Shown: positions 11,340 to 24,213, numbered from the stretch's first letter. The stretch is 64,000 bases of DNA from Lichenostomus cassidix (GCA_008360975.2 CM039182.1:145208656-145272655); one strand, 5' to 3'. The notes: a model not told the origin generated them from the sequence alone. Numbers and translations are program-made.

Positions 11340-11640
11340 GAGATTTCTATTTTATCGATGATTCCTTATGAGCTTTGTGTGACATATAAGTGTTGCCGCT
11401 AATCCGTATTTTTATTTTTTTGATTATAAAACACTAAAAAAGCACAACGATTGATTACAGCACATTAAAAAAGATGTCAAAAAAGCATTGGAATAATACG
11501 GCTTTGTTGCTAAGTGGTTATTCCCAAATAAATGTTGGCATAACCAATGCAAGCAGCGAACCCAAATTTGGCTTGAGTTTCTAAAATCTCCATTTCTTTA
11601 TAAAAAATAATTTTCTTGTTGAAGAACTATTGGATATAAA
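11340..11640. promoter_or_regulatory. Candidate conserved non-coding element (possible enhancer)
   Basis: An AT-rich tract dense in homeodomain-type and cofactor-type sites: GCTAATCCG (bicoid/OTX type), TTGATTATAAAAC, GATTGATTACAGC (PBX/HOX-like), and TTGGCATAACCAATGC (an NFI-like half-site pair), plus several CpG-containing words (GCCGCTAATCCG, ATACGGC) in an otherwise CpG-poor region. It has no frame of note and no transposon similarity. Retained CpGs and a rich motif set are typical of constrained vertebrate non-coding elements, but conservation cannot be measured from one sequence. Confidence 0.3.
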
Positions 11641-14148
11641 CTTTTAATTTTAATGGTGCCTGGACTGTGGGTTTCTGAATTGGAAGTTGTTTTATCTGAA
11701 GAATGGGAAGGGAATGAGAAGGAAGATGCAGCAGATAATGTGTGATGAACAGACTGCAACCTCCATTCCCTGTCCCCTTGTTCTTCTTAGGGTGAAGAAA
11801 TAATCCTTGGGAATCAATTTTTTCCAAACAACTACTAGAGATACTCTTATGCTCTATGTAGTCATTTTCATCTCTCTTTTTTAACCCAATTAGGTCTTTC
11901 TTTTTTTTCAATTTTATCTTTTTTTTAATTGCCCAGGTTGGGCACACTTGTTTTGGTGATGTTTGTAAAATCTGTATAATCATCCTATTTGGCACAATAT
12001 ATTTAAAGGCAGGTGCAAGCTCACTCATATGGGGAGGAAGGTTTCCCTTTCAAAGTCCACAATATAAATCCAAAATGTAATTGTTTTTTACCAGGACATA
12101 AACATTCAAATTGGAAATACCCTTTCCACAAAATTTAAAAAATAATAAAAATATAATTCCTTAAGTCAATCAGCTGCTGCTACAATTTCAGTATCATACT
12201 ACTGAACAAAGTAAGAACAAACAAGCAAACAAACAAATTTTAGTTTGTAAAAAAGGAATAGACATCTTGCTGAAAATATTTGATTATTGTTTCATGCCCT
12301 AACTGCTGCTCTCATCCTTTGCAGGTGCAGGTGCTCCTGTTATCAGTTAGTAGTTGGTTTATGGTTAAAATGCTTTAGTTTATCCCATTAGGCATGGATA
12401 ACAACAGTTATCAACTCAGAGGCAGGCCTTAACTCAAATTTCAGGCATCTACATGTAATTGTCCGTAGTGGGTGACTAAGCTTCAGGCATCAAAAAATGA
12501 AAATGGAATCAATACCTCTAGAGTGAAACCAGCTGGGAGATACTTTAACTTGGTTTGATCAATGTGTGTTCCCAAACCAGCCTCATTTGGTGAATGAAAT
12601 GTTTCTTTTTGACTTTAAAGGAAGCTGAGTCAAGTCTCCCATTCTGTTTATAGATCATTTCAAGAGATCCTTCTCTTCAGACAGATCTTCTGAGTGCATT
12701 TACAGCCTGCAACAGAGTGGGGTGATTACACTTGATTACATTTCCATACTTTAAAATCAAACATGGAGTGTGCCCTGGTTTGAGACATCACTCCTCCCAA
12801 ATAATGGTATCCAGGACACTCATACACTGCCCTGAGAAGAGTAAGTTATTCCTTTTCCTGTTCCTTTTTTTTCCCCCTAGGGACTAACGACAAGGAACCA
12901 GAGCCAAGCTGAGAGGAGTCAACACCTGCTTTTGCAGAATTTAGGACATGCTCATCGTTTCTTCTCTCTTCCTCTCTGTTATGGTGCAAAGAGACCATGA
13001 GCTGCACCAGCACTCATCTAGTAATGCTTTTACTCATTAATGCTGGGGTAAATAAATGGCTGCGTGCAGACTAGAGTATGGGAAAATGAGGTCTTTCTTG
13101 CTATTAAGTCTTTAGTTTTCAGCTTGAAAATTATTTCTTTCCTTGTTGACCCTTCATAGTTTTCCAGTTGCTCAAGGTAAAACACTAAAATAAAATTTTA
13201 AAAAAGTAATTTCTCTGTTGCTTGGGGAAATTTAAGACCCAGCTTAATTCTGGAGCTGTGGTTCATGTCCAGAGCTCTTTCATAATACAGTCTATAACCA
13301 AGGGAATTGCTTAATTCTGTTCAGTCTGCTCATCTCCATTCACACCCATAATGAGTTCCTGCATAAATTAAATGATAATTAATTGTGTGACATTTCAGAC
13401 CACGTGTTGTGGATTTTAGATTTAATATTTCCTGATGGAATCCAATCCACGGGTTTAGTTTCTCCGTTTACTATAACAGTTTTCCAAGTTTTTTCACACT
13501 GAAGAGCTTGCAATGTGGTTCCATGCATAATAATCAGATCAGGGTAAGGTTACATAACAAGAAAGAACTTCACTTTCATCCTCTCTAGGTAATAGATGAG
13601 CAAGTCAGACAGGAAATCAGTCTGCTTTCAAACAGGGTATATTAAAAAATTTATGATGCAACGATATCTTGTACTCCCTGGGTTTAGAGGAAAAAGCGTG
13701 GTTTGATAAAGAGGCATCCTATACCCAAAGCAAAATGGTAACACAATTGCAAGTGTACAACATGAAAAAGAACCAGTGACAATACCAACACCGCGATTAA
13801 TCATTCTGTTGAGGACAGCCATTTATCAAGAGACAAACCTCTCAGCAACTGTGGCTCACATGCCTTGAACTTAAAGTACCCTGAATGATCCTTGAAGGAT
13901 AAAGGAAATGTTAAGTTTCCACATAAGTAACAGGAGCCTTTGTTTTCCTGGGTCAGAAGGAAAATATGGAACCATTCAGGCCACGATGGTTCAGCTTGTG
14001 CTTCTTGCAACAAATCATGGGAGGAGCAACAGGAGAATAAAGAAGAAAGGTTTCTCTCAACTTCCCCTCCAATTCTCTCAGCACAAGTGTCCCAAGGGGG
14101 AACGACTCTTCCTGGAGAAGAGGATCCAACTGCAGCCCATCCAACGGT
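11641..14148. other. Unique non-coding sequence, no gene recognised
   Basis: AT-rich unique DNA. A TAATTAAT-type cluster and a CACGTG E-box lie near 13365-13405. The phrase TGCCCTGGTTTGAGACA near 12772 resembles an LTR edge but has no LTR body behind it. Confidence 0.55.
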
Positions 14149-14153
14149 GGTCT

Positions 14154-14688
14154 TGTGCTGGTTTTGGTTGGGATAGAGATAATTTTCTTCACAAAGCTGG
14201 TATGGCTTGTGTTCTGGATTTGTGATGGGAATAGTGTTGATATCACAGTGTTCACATCACTGCTGAGAAGAGTCAGGGACCTTTCAGCTCCTCACTCCAC
14301 CCCACCAGGGAGAAGGCTGGGGGTGAGAGGGGACACAGCTGGGACAGCTGATCCCAGCTGACCCAAGGGACATCCCAGACCATATGGCTCCATGTTCAGC
14401 ATAAAAGCTGGGGAAGAAGGAAAGGGGGATGTTCATAGGCATAGTGTTTTTCTTCCCAAATCCCGGCTAGGTGTAATGGAGCCCTGCTGAACGCCTGCTT
14501 GCCCATGGGAAGTGATGAAAGAATTCCTTGTGCTGTTTTGCTTATGTGCACCACATTTTGTTTTACCTATTGAACTTAACCCATGAGTTTTCCTGATTTT
14601 GTTATTCTGATTCTTTCCCTGTCCCACCCAGGGGACAGAATGAGTGTCTGTGTAGGATTTGGTTCCCAGTTGGGGTTAAACCACAGCA
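14154..14688 (+). mobile_element. Solo LTR, avian TGTGCTGG...ACCACRRCA family (ERVL-like)
   Basis: It begins TGTGCTGGTTTTGGTTGGGA and ends GGGGTTAAACCACAGCA, the two ends of a common avian LTR. Between them, in family order, lie AGAGATAATTTTCTTCACA, CACCCCACCAGGGAGAAGGC, the core promoter region with ATAAAAGCTGGGGAAGAAGG (14402 onward), CCATGGGAAGTGATGAA, and a TTTTACCTATTGAAC stretch where the family polyadenylation signal sits. Flanks are GGTCT (14149-14153) and GGTGT (14689-14693), a 5-bp target duplication with one mismatch; 5 bp is typical of the ERVL class. No retroviral gene sequence adjoins either side, so internal recombination has left a solo LTR. The TATA-like element faces right and could start transcription toward higher coordinates. 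Confidence 0.88.
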
Positions 14689-14693
14689 GGTGT

Positions 14694-17600
14694 TCTTCAT
14701 CTGCATTCACACAGAGTCCTTCCAGAGCTGTCCTAAGGCAGAGAAGAGACATTTCCAGGACATTCACTTCTTTCCAGGTGGGCAGAAGATGGATTAACAG
14801 GCATGAAGCCCAACTCATCTTCTCAGAACCAGCCCTAAGCTTCCTACAAATCAGAAGCATCAAAGGAGGGCTACAGAAGTTGCTCCCTGAGTCAACCTTC
14901 CTGGCAGAGGTGGTAGCTCAAAGTCAGCACCAGCCCCGATAATTGGAGCCTCCTCTACTGCAGAAAAGAGAGGGGAGGACTCTGGTGTGTGGGTAATTGT
15001 CTGGGCACAGCTTCCCACTGAGGAGGGGCAGTGGGGAAATGCTTGTGGTGCCAGCACATCCATTTTTGCATCTGCTATTCAGGACACTCTTCCCCCTGGC
15101 TTCAATGAGGGAAAGAAGAGGCACTGTGCAGTGAGGGAAGTTTGCCCTGCTGGCATTGTAGTTCTCCATCTGTTCTGCAGGCTGAGTGAAAACTTCCATG
15201 TCAAGAGCAGTGACATTAACAAAAAGTGTACTTTTTCCTCTCTTTTTCAGAAAAAAAACCCTCCATAAAATTAAGAGAAGCAGAAAGAAGTGGATAAAAG
15301 TGCATAACTTTCCACAGGCACTTCTCCTCTGAAGAGAGAAAACAGTCTGGGTGGATGCTGAGTTGAAAGAATTCAAGAGTGAATATGTCAGTTAACAGCG
15401 ATTTGGCTTGAATGATACCTTCCCAGAGGAAAGAGGTAACTCATAAAACTTTCCTTCTGGAAGCTCTCAGATTCCAGCTAATTAATTGCAGTGAGGTATC
15501 TTTTAAACTAGAGGTGTGCCAAGGCAGATCCAGTTGCTTCTGAATTGCTGTTGCCAAGACTTTTTATTATTACTTTAAAGACCATCTCCAACATATATCA
15601 ATGCGAAAATCCTTGGCAGTATAAAGATAATGCAGAAATGCAGCTGTTTGTTTATTAGAATAGTATCTCAATAAAGATAAGATGGGGAGGGAGCACAGGA
15701 AAACACTTCTTGCTATGAAGCTTTTGAACACTTTGGATAAAGCTCTGTGCCTTGCAGGCTCAGGGGCTGGCAAACCCTGCAGGTGCTTTTCCAGATGAAC
15801 ACTTTGGGGAGAACACATCATCCCTGTCTTTAAATCTACCCCAGTATATGTGGTCAGAGCCTTCCTCCCTACAGCCATACTGACCTGGCTGGGGAAAATG
15901 TTGCTTTTTCCTGCGCCTTCTTTCTGTGGCATGGCATCCCATGTGTTGGGATTTGTCCTCTAGTGAAATTTCTTGCTTTTGCTGTGTACTCCTGGGAGTT
16001 TTTCAATGCAGCCTGGGCACAACAGTCTATTGAGTGAGCAGGAGGGAGCTCTGTGGGCTCCAGGAGTCAAACTGGGGCTGTGAGATGTGACAAGGAGGAC
16101 AAAGATCACTGGAGCCTTTTTCCAAGCAGAATGCAAACTGATGTGTTTGACTTTGTTCTCATGGCAATTGCCCCAAATACACCGGCTGACTTGTGCTTAT
16201 TACAAAATAAATAAAGAAATTATCCTCAATAACCTTCAGCTTTGTTCCTGGTCACAAAGCTGCATAGATGAGACACACTGTTATTTTTAATAAATAAAAA
16301 TAATCTCATTGCAGTTTATTAACGCCAGTTAAGAAAGCTGTATAGACAAGGACATTTGCTTTTTAACTAGGAGTAGCAGCTGATGACAAAACCCTCACAG
16401 AGAATCCTGCCAAAGCAAACAAAAGTCTACACTGCTGTTTGTTTCTTTTTGTTTCTCACTGCCATTTTAACCTGTGATAAGACCACAGCTTTTCTCATGA
16501 GGGGTAGATTGACCTAGATTAACCCTTACCAGATTTATGGATCATATAGAGGATGTTCAAATATGAAGGTGATAGCTAACCTCAGAAAAACCTTGATGCA
16601 CACCTTGTGATTCATGCACATGAAAGATTGAAGTCTGTGGCAAACAGTTTTGTTTGGACACTGCATCCATCCCCAAAAAAGTGAAAACTAAGGGAAAAAA
16701 AGAGTGTGCAATGACCTAAATAAGCTTTATTTTATTATGCTTAAACATGAAAAGCAAACTGGAATGTCCATGTTTATATCCATGAGCCCCACAGAGCCGC
16801 AGATGGAGGATGCCACTTTGAATTTTTAAATGAACCTTGTTCCCTGAAAAGTGCAGAGGAATAATAGGTAGCAGAAAACTTGCTCAACTATTAATGGTGT
16901 CATTCTGTTAGAAAAATGTAGGGAAAAGAGATAATAATGATTATCACAAAGTGGGAGAATGAGGTGGAAAAATAAACTACAATTTCAAAGCCATAAAAGC
17001 ACTTGGGAGGCAGTTTTTCATCCACCTTTTTCTATGTCTCACTTTTGCACATAAGAGCAGAGAGATCTCAATAGAAAGACAGTTTGAAAAGATTGCTGAG
17101 AGCTAACAGGACCTGAATTTTCTTTTACAAATGACTGTGCATTTTGATTTAATATTCAGACCCATTAAATGAAAAAGTGTAAAACTCACAGTTCTGATTC
17201 AAGACAGAGCCCAGAAAAATGGTGCTGCAAGAAGTCTGAGGCAGGGATTTTACAGCTGGGGGTGCTTACAATCAGCCTCACCACAACCTCCCATGCTCAT
17301 ACTGTTTCCTGAGGAAGATGCCTTCTTGGGGGACAGCTAAAGGGGCTGCCTCACCTGCTTAACTACCAGAGTTTACAGGTCAGAAGTGATCCTGATTTAC
17401 TTTCAAACACCATTTTATAATCTGCAGAGGTTTGGCAGCTGTTGAAAGAGCAGATGATCGAGTTCTGCAGATTTACTTTCAGAGTGGGGTCAAAATAACA
17501 ACTGAGGCCAGGAAATACCACCACTGTCCTGACTTAAGCTGAATTTCTTCATGGAAAAGAGGAGAGAAATTTGCCCTTATTCAAGGAAGCACCTAAATGT

Positions 17601-20600
17601 GTGCTTAATGATGTACTTAAACTCAATTGATTATAATAGATTTTGAAAGTATATTTAAATATTAGCATATGTGTATGTGATTTCACAGGTTTGCAGGCTT
17701 GAGTCAGAGTCTAAGCTAAGACAACCAGCTCATCCTGAATTCACTGAATTCAGGAATACATATTTATTGTTACTGATGAAAAGCACCAAATTTATATGAT
17801 TTAAATGCTCCATAAGCTGTCCCAGAGTTTATTCCTCCTATGGAATACAAATGCCCTCATAAGGGAAGAGCACAACGAAGTCTGATATATTATTGTACTC
17901 TGCCCACAACCATGATAGCACAATGCTCTTTAAATAAAGCAAGTGCTTAAGATTTTACTTAATTAGTAAGTTCTGAGTTTGAATATTCTCTCAGTGATCC
18001 CATGAGCAGTGAATTGCATCGTGGTGGGAAAGTTGCAGTACATCTTTAGAGGTTTAAGACACAGCACATGACAACAGCTAGTTCAGCCTCTGACAGCAGC
18101 ATCTGTTTATTAGAGCTGCTTGAGTGAAAGTAGCATAGCTCTGTGCTTCTTTCTTCCACCTTGGGGCATGTCCAGTTTCTTATCTAAATGAATTCAGAAC
18201 CATTTTCTGACAATTCCACGGAGTTTTTGCTATTCCCTAAATTTTCCAAACATTCCTATTTGCTTCGTATTTTAACATCTCCATGATTCCTTGGTTCCTC
18301 TGATTCTGAAGTGCTCATACTGAGCTCTCTCCTTTAATCTATTTTCCTGGGAGTTATTTATATCTATATTATGGTTTGTAACCCTGCAGGCAGTCTCTCC
18401 AGTCTGCCTAATAGAATTGCCACAGCAAATTTTGAGAGCTTCTCACCAGTATCGATAGCAAATTCTCTTTGTGGGTCTTCTGAAATCAAAGCCCCAGCTG
18501 AGGGTCAAAAGGAGGTATGCTTTCTGATCTTTGTTCGAATTCCTGCTAGGCTCAGGAATGCAAGGGGGTGGTCATCCATGGTGTGGCACTTAAAATCTGA
18601 AAATCTTCTGAGACTTGCTCTTTAGGCACAACTGACCAGAGACTGTCTCTCAATTTCCAAAGCTGAGAATGTTTCATACATTTACCAAACCTTGGTCTTG
18701 GGCCTCATCTTCATGATCCCAGTGAAGTTCTGTCCTTGTCAGAGGGATGTGTGGCTTAAAGGCTGATCTAGGTGGAGTGGGAGTTCTTGACTGGCTTGAG
18801 TTAGATCTGATCATTCAGGCTTTCACTTAGTATGGACTGAAAATAATAAAGTAGTTAATCCTGGCAGTGATTTCCTCATGGATACCTAAACCACAGGAAG
18901 ACAAATGGCCACATTCTTATACCAATGAGAAATGGTCCTTGCATTTTCTCCCCAGACAATGAGGGCAATCAAGCTTTGTAGAGACAAATACTTGGATTAG
19001 GGCTGCCAGCAGTCTCCTTGTCCTTTTCAGGTCCATGTGCCTGGCCTGATGCACTGGGCTTTGTACACAGTCGTCATCCTATTACGCATGAAAGCAGGTG
19101 TGGATTTTGCAGTGCTAAAGGGTTTGAGGTCCACAGCTCATCTGTTAAATCAGGAAAAAATGCAATGTAGTATCTCAGTCCCCAGCAGCCTGAGACACAG
19201 GACTGCAGTGTTTTACAACATCTTTTGTTCACCACAGCAATTTTCCCGTGATTTTCTCACTTGAGTTCCCAGCCTATTGTAACAGCTGCGTTACAGGAGG
19301 AATGACTTGGCCCTGAGGTCCCCTGTGACCACTCCTTCTCACATTGCACTTCTGCTCCCTCCCTGTGGGAAGGGAGTTATGCTGGCTGCAGCTTTTATCT
19401 TCATTCCTATTCAGTCTTTAGCAGTTCCCCTTTGATGCTTCCTGCCATCTCTCTCTTTCTTGCTGTGCTTTGACGGCTCTCTACTGCAGGCACAAGCAAG
19501 ATCATGCTGTGATGATCACCCTCAAAGCAATGTCTTGCTGGTAACAGGTACCTCTGCAGTGGAAGCTGGCAGTGTACTGCTGTAGGGAGACAATATGCTC
19601 CTCTCTGTCTTTTCAGATTCATCCCCTCCTGGGACTCACAAGGGCACCCCTCTTGACCAGAAATGTCAAGCCACAGTTTGAAGCTGGCAGCAGATAAACT
19701 CTGACAGGGTTCAAATCTACAAGCCCTGAGAGCAGTGGCTCGCATTGATGTGCTTCCTAAAGGTCTGCATCTGCATTAGGAGTGCTGCTGATCTTTTGCT
19801 TGAAGGTTTGGCTTTTAAAGAGGTACCGTGGCGAGACACAGGGAGGGGGCATTATCCCATTTCTGAGTTTCTGAAACTCTTGAAACAAAGCCTAAATGGA
19901 TTATCTCTTCGGCTGAGAGATGAAACTTTTTTTTTTTTTAATAATGGAGGTTCTACATTTATATGCAGATAAACAAAATAGTTGAGAAGGAATGCATATC
20001 ACTTAAAAAAAATTAAGACTGAGGAGCTGAAATTGTTTTAGGTGCAAGAGGTGACTGGGTCTCACAGGGAGCAGAAAGAACAACACTCAAAACACACTAG
20101 ATGGGAAGAAAATTTCTCATGCCTTCTGTTTACTTTCAGGAAAATGTAGTTCCACATTTAAACTCAGCAAACACCATGAGCTGCAAAAGAGCAAAGCATT
20201 ATTCTGCTCTCTAGGGCTGACCAATGTCAAGATAGAAAGGTTACAGGGCCAAGAAATGTACATTGTCAGCTCATGAACTTGAGGGCACTCCTGAGTTACA
20301 TCATTAGCCCAGAGATGAGGAGAAAAAATAAGTTACATCCCTCTTTCATAGTACACAAAATAAAATGGATGAAGTCAAAGAACCTCCCTCCTCCATGTCC
20401 CAGTCTTTAGAAATAAAGAAAAAAAAAGAAGAGAGAGCAGTCCAATGAGCTAAATCCTAGCAGTACTGTGAGACAACTGGGCATCTCACAGCCTTTGTAC
20501 ATGTTTAAAACTGAAGTAAATTTAGAGTGCTTTAGAGGACAAGGTTGAAAATCTGGGGAGTTTCTGAGCAGACTGAATGACAAGAAAAGGCTTAAAGTTT

Positions 20601-21429
20601 GTGCTGGTGGTTATTTTTCAGCCAGGCACCTGCCCAGGCTGCCAAGCAAGGTGTGGGAGCCTCAACCTGTATTTGGCTCTGAAGAACAAAATACAGAGAA
20701 CTGTCTGTTGGAAAAGGCCCAGGTAGGGTCTAAGATTTTTATTTCATTAAGAGAGTAAGACACAGGAGAGAGGATCATATTTTTACTTACTACAATATAA
20801 TTTCTTTTGAGAGAAAAGTGACTATCAGAGGAGGAACAGGCCTGAGTCAAGTGGAAATCCAAATTCATTCATCTTTAATATTTTGAAACACCTTCTAAGG
20901 GTAGGAGATACATCCTGGCATCTTTTTGTTGAAGATGCCTTCATGTGAGGAACCCCTGGAGAGGATCCAACCTTCAGTGTTTCATAATAAGAAAGTTATA
21001 GTGAAAACTGATTTCAACATAGAATTCTGCCACTGTTTAAGAAACTAGAGGAAGTATACACAAAGCATTCATCTGACATTAATGTAAGCGGTAGAAAGAA
21101 ACATATGAGAGAATGAAAACTCCTGAAAATAAAAAAAAAAATTTAAAAAAACTACCCCACCCCCTGAACTTTCGGCAACTAATAGTCTTGAAATTGTTTT
21201 GGCTGCTTCTTGTTAAATTATGCCTACACGCATATGATCAGAGCTATAAAAATAAAATTGTTCTGCTCTGACACCTACCAACTCTCACTTTTAGTAACCA
21301 GTTCACGATATTGGCATCCATACGGCTGCGGGGGGAACTGGGGGAGAGTATTTCACTGCAGGCCAGCCTGTTGCTTTGAGATCCCTTCAAAAACACCTTC
21401 CTGAAGAGCAGAGAGTTGCTACTTAAGAC
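14694..21429. other. Unique non-coding sequence, no gene recognised
   Basis: 6.7 kb with no repeat or exon that I recognise. The segment 14700-15200 is somewhat richer in G+C, so several frames of 90-150 codons are open on both strands at once, which is the signature of composition and not of coding. A 12-13 bp T run lies near 19928-19940, A-rich runs lie near 20420 and 21130, and AT-rich tracts are scattered. Confidence 0.55.
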
Positions 21430-21760
21430 CAAGCCACGCCACTGCTAAAATGATGCATGCATTGTAATTAGATATCCTTGGAGACAAGATTGCTTTTTAA
21501 CACACAGTTTTTTTAATACGGAAATTTCTCGCTTGGTGTCCTTAAACATTTTTTTGCAAAAGTTCCTTTGTGAGGGAGTATTTTAAATGCAAGTGGAGCC
21601 AGAAGCTGCTTGCACACCAACAACCTATTGCTGCAGATATAATTTTTCCTTTGCACTCTGAACTACCTCAATTTTGCTGTAACTATTCAAGTCCCTTACA
21701 AAGGAATTATATTTCATGCAAAAGCAAGGAAAATACTAAAAGAGCTAGCGCAGCAGCTTT
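21430..21760. promoter_or_regulatory. Candidate conserved non-coding element (possible enhancer)
   Basis: An AT-rich tract carrying ATGATGCATGCATTG, TGTAATTAGATATCC (homeodomain core), CCTTGGAGACAAG (RFX-like half-site), TTTAATACGGAAATTTC, TTTGCAAAAG and two CCTTTGTG/CCTTTGCA SOX/LEF-like words. It matches no transposon family that I know and no open frame fits it. The claim is by motif texture only. Confidence 0.27.
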
Positions 21761-22902
21761 CTGCTTCCTTTCAACATCTCTCTTTCCTTTAAGCTATTTT
21801 TTATTTCTAGTTTTTAAGTCTGGCTGAAGAATAGACAGTGGTGCAGAAAAGGTGTTTCCTTTCTTTCTACACAAAATTATAAGGTTGATGTGCTGCTTTA
21901 TATAAATGTTCCAGATGTAACCTCTTCTTAATATTTATAAGAATTTTAAACCCGATGCTAATATAGCACTGATCTCCTTAAAGATGTAACAAAGCACAAT
22001 CCTTGAGGCAAAAACTATGAAATAAATATTTTTTTAAAATAGCACTTTTCTTCACTTTGCATAAATTTAACACTCTGCTCTCTGTACAATATGTGTTCTT
22101 TTTCCCAACTCCCCACAGACATAAATAGCTCCAGTGAGATGTCATGAAAGTAACAGAAGCTTTGGAAAACACCACACATTAAGGATGCTGAATTTAATTC
22201 TCTGCTTTTGTTTTGGATGGCCTACTTACTCTTCAAAAGCCTTGCCATGTCATGATGCAGAGTGGGGATGAAGGAACTATTAAACTATATTTAGACATGT
22301 ACTAATCTTTAGCTATAAACACCCAACAAAAAATATTCCTGGGAGCCTTGAGCTGTCTAGAAACAAAAATAATGGCATGGAGCAGTTGCCTTTATTCAGA
22401 AGAAGAGTTGGTAGCAGTGGTCCTGTCTCCAGGTGTTGGGCTGAGATTGCTGTTTTACAGGTTGATAAGCACAGAGGGAACAGATGCCTGCAGAGATCTG
22501 CCTGGAATTGCTGTTCTGCAGAGGTGACCTCTTGGATACCTTGTGACTTCTTGCCTGAAGCTCTCCTTTGTTTTTTAAGGGCATTAAATATTTCAAATGG
22601 AAAATGCATTCATAAGGTGGGTACATGATAAATGTTTTACCCAGATGTTAACGCAAAGTGTACAGGAGGAGTAATAATCCTGGACAAAATTTAAAAATTA
22701 CATATTATTGGCCAAATTTATTAAAGTTCATGCTTTCAGTGTGGGTTACCAACCATTCCTGATGTTCTCCCTTTCTCCACTTTGCATCTCCAAATGCTAC
22801 TCTGCCACAGATTCATGGGTCATAGAGGATTTACCTCTCAGAGTTCAGGGTCTTCCCACATTTCCTTGGATTATCCCCTCAGCTGGTCAACTTCTGGCAT
22901 CC
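21761..22902. other. Unique non-coding sequence, no gene recognised
   Basis: AT-rich unique sequence. Open frames at 22313-22628 occur on both strands over the same bases and show no family resemblance. Confidence 0.55.
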
Positions 22903-22907
22903 CTAAA

Positions 22908-24208
22908 TGTCATGGGTTTGAGACAGGACCTTGCCAGGAGGACGCACGAAAAAGGGCAAACAGGCTTCAAGCTTAAAGTTGCAAAAAGTGTTTAATTACC
23001 TAACAGAGTTGGAGGATAAATGCAGACAAAAATAAACTTTTCATACAGTCTTTGTTCATTCCCCCCTCCCTCTTAAGAACCTATAGTATTCACCCCCTTT
23101 CCTCCTTTACAGTCAACAAGCCGGGTGGGGGGGGCAGGGTGTGGGGTCTTGTTTCAGTCCACAGAGCAGACTCTCAAATTTACTCATCACCACAATTCTT
23201 CTACTACAAATACTCTTTATCTCTACTTGTTTCTCTCTCTCTCTCTCCACAGTTTTTCTGCTCTCACCCCCACCCTCTTAAGAAGCAATCTCTGCACTCA
23301 CCCCCCCCCCCCTTCCCTCATTCCAAACCAGCAACACAGACAGGGGCAGGTTGAGGGGTCTTCTGGTCAGTCCAATCAGGAAAAGAGGTTCTCTACTTAG
23401 CCAGGGGTCCTTCCCATGAGAGACAGTCCTCTGGGCACTTCTTTGGCGTGGGTCCAATCTCATGAGCAACATCCCGCCTGAAATTCTGCTGCAACATGAG
23501 TTCTTTTGTCCATAAGGTGCTGTGCAGACTCTCCCGAGCTGAGGCCAGGCTGCTTCCATGCCAGGAGCAAGGCCTATCTTTCCCAGTCAAGGCCTTTTGC
23601 AGTTTTAACTCTTAGATGAGACTCCCACTGGTTCACAGTCTTTTCCAGGCATCCACCTGCTCCTCTGGAGTGAGCTGTGGGTGGATTTCTGCATCCTTAT
23701 AGACTCCATGGGCTGCAGGAGGAATTTCTGGCTCCCCCATAGCTTCCACCACGGCTAGCAGAAAGTTTCAGCTCCGGTGCCGGAAGCACTGGAGCACCTC
23801 TTTCTCCCCCCTTCTTCACTGACCTTGGCACTCTCCATGCTGTTCTCCCTCACATATTTTCACCTCCACCTCCTCCTCCTCCAACTACAAAGTGAAATAA
23901 GTGCGCGCCTGCTTTGTTTTGAATTTTTCTTAAATATGTTTTCACAGAGGCGTAACTAGCACCTCCAATTGGCACAAACTTGGCCGGTAGCATGTCTGTC
24001 ACTTTCAGAGCCATCAGAGAATGGCTCTGCTGGACTTGATGTAAAACTTCCAGAGCTTGCACTCAGGACACACAGGAGCCATCTTTGTGCCACACCCCAC
24101 CCCTCAGACACCTTTCCAGGCCTACTAGAACAGCTTCTGAGGGGTCCAAATTTCTCCTAGATGTTAAAAACACTTCACTGATGTTTTGGGCCAATCAAAA
24201 CCACCACA
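22908..24208 (-). mobile_element. Solo LTR, 1301 bp, ERVL-like, with intact target duplication
   Basis: The plus strand begins TGTCATGGGTTTGAGACAGG and ends ATCAAAACCACCACA, so the minus strand is a TG...CA LTR starting TGTGGTGGTTTTGATTGGCC. The flanks are CTAAA at 22903-22907 and CTAAA at 24209-24213: a perfect 5-bp target duplication, typical of ERVL-class integration. Internal landmarks agree with a large avian LTR family: GAGCACCTCTTTCTCCCC and CTTCTTCACTGACCTTGGCA (23795-23830), GCATCCACCTGCTCCTCTGG (about 23650), and GGGTCCTTCCCATGAGAGAC (23404 onward). A TATTTAAG TATA-like box lies on the minus strand near 23931-23938, and a minus-strand (GGA)n encodes a spurious polyglycine. A 12-C run (23301-23312) and a G-rich block (23123-23146) also lie inside. 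No retroviral coding sequence remains. The exact duplication suggests a fairly young insertion. Confidence 0.93.
23123..23146 (+). other. G-quadruplex motif inside the 1301-bp LTR
   Basis: Four G runs (3, 8, 3 and 4 G) separated by loops of 1-3 bases. They lie in the 3' part of the minus-strand LTR. About 160 bp further on, a run of 12 C (23301-23312) gives the minus strand a long G run, so G-rich structure is possible on both strands of this LTR. Confidence 0.7.
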
Positions 24209-24213
24209 CTAAA

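Noticed and set aside
12772..12990. TGCCCTGGTTTGAGACA, like an LTR edge
   Set aside because: No internal LTR landmarks, TATA/polyadenylation order or flanking duplication found.
23850..24062. Minus-strand 70-codon frame ending in polyglycine
   Set aside because: It lies wholly inside the 1301-bp LTR; the glycines come from a (GGA)n tract.
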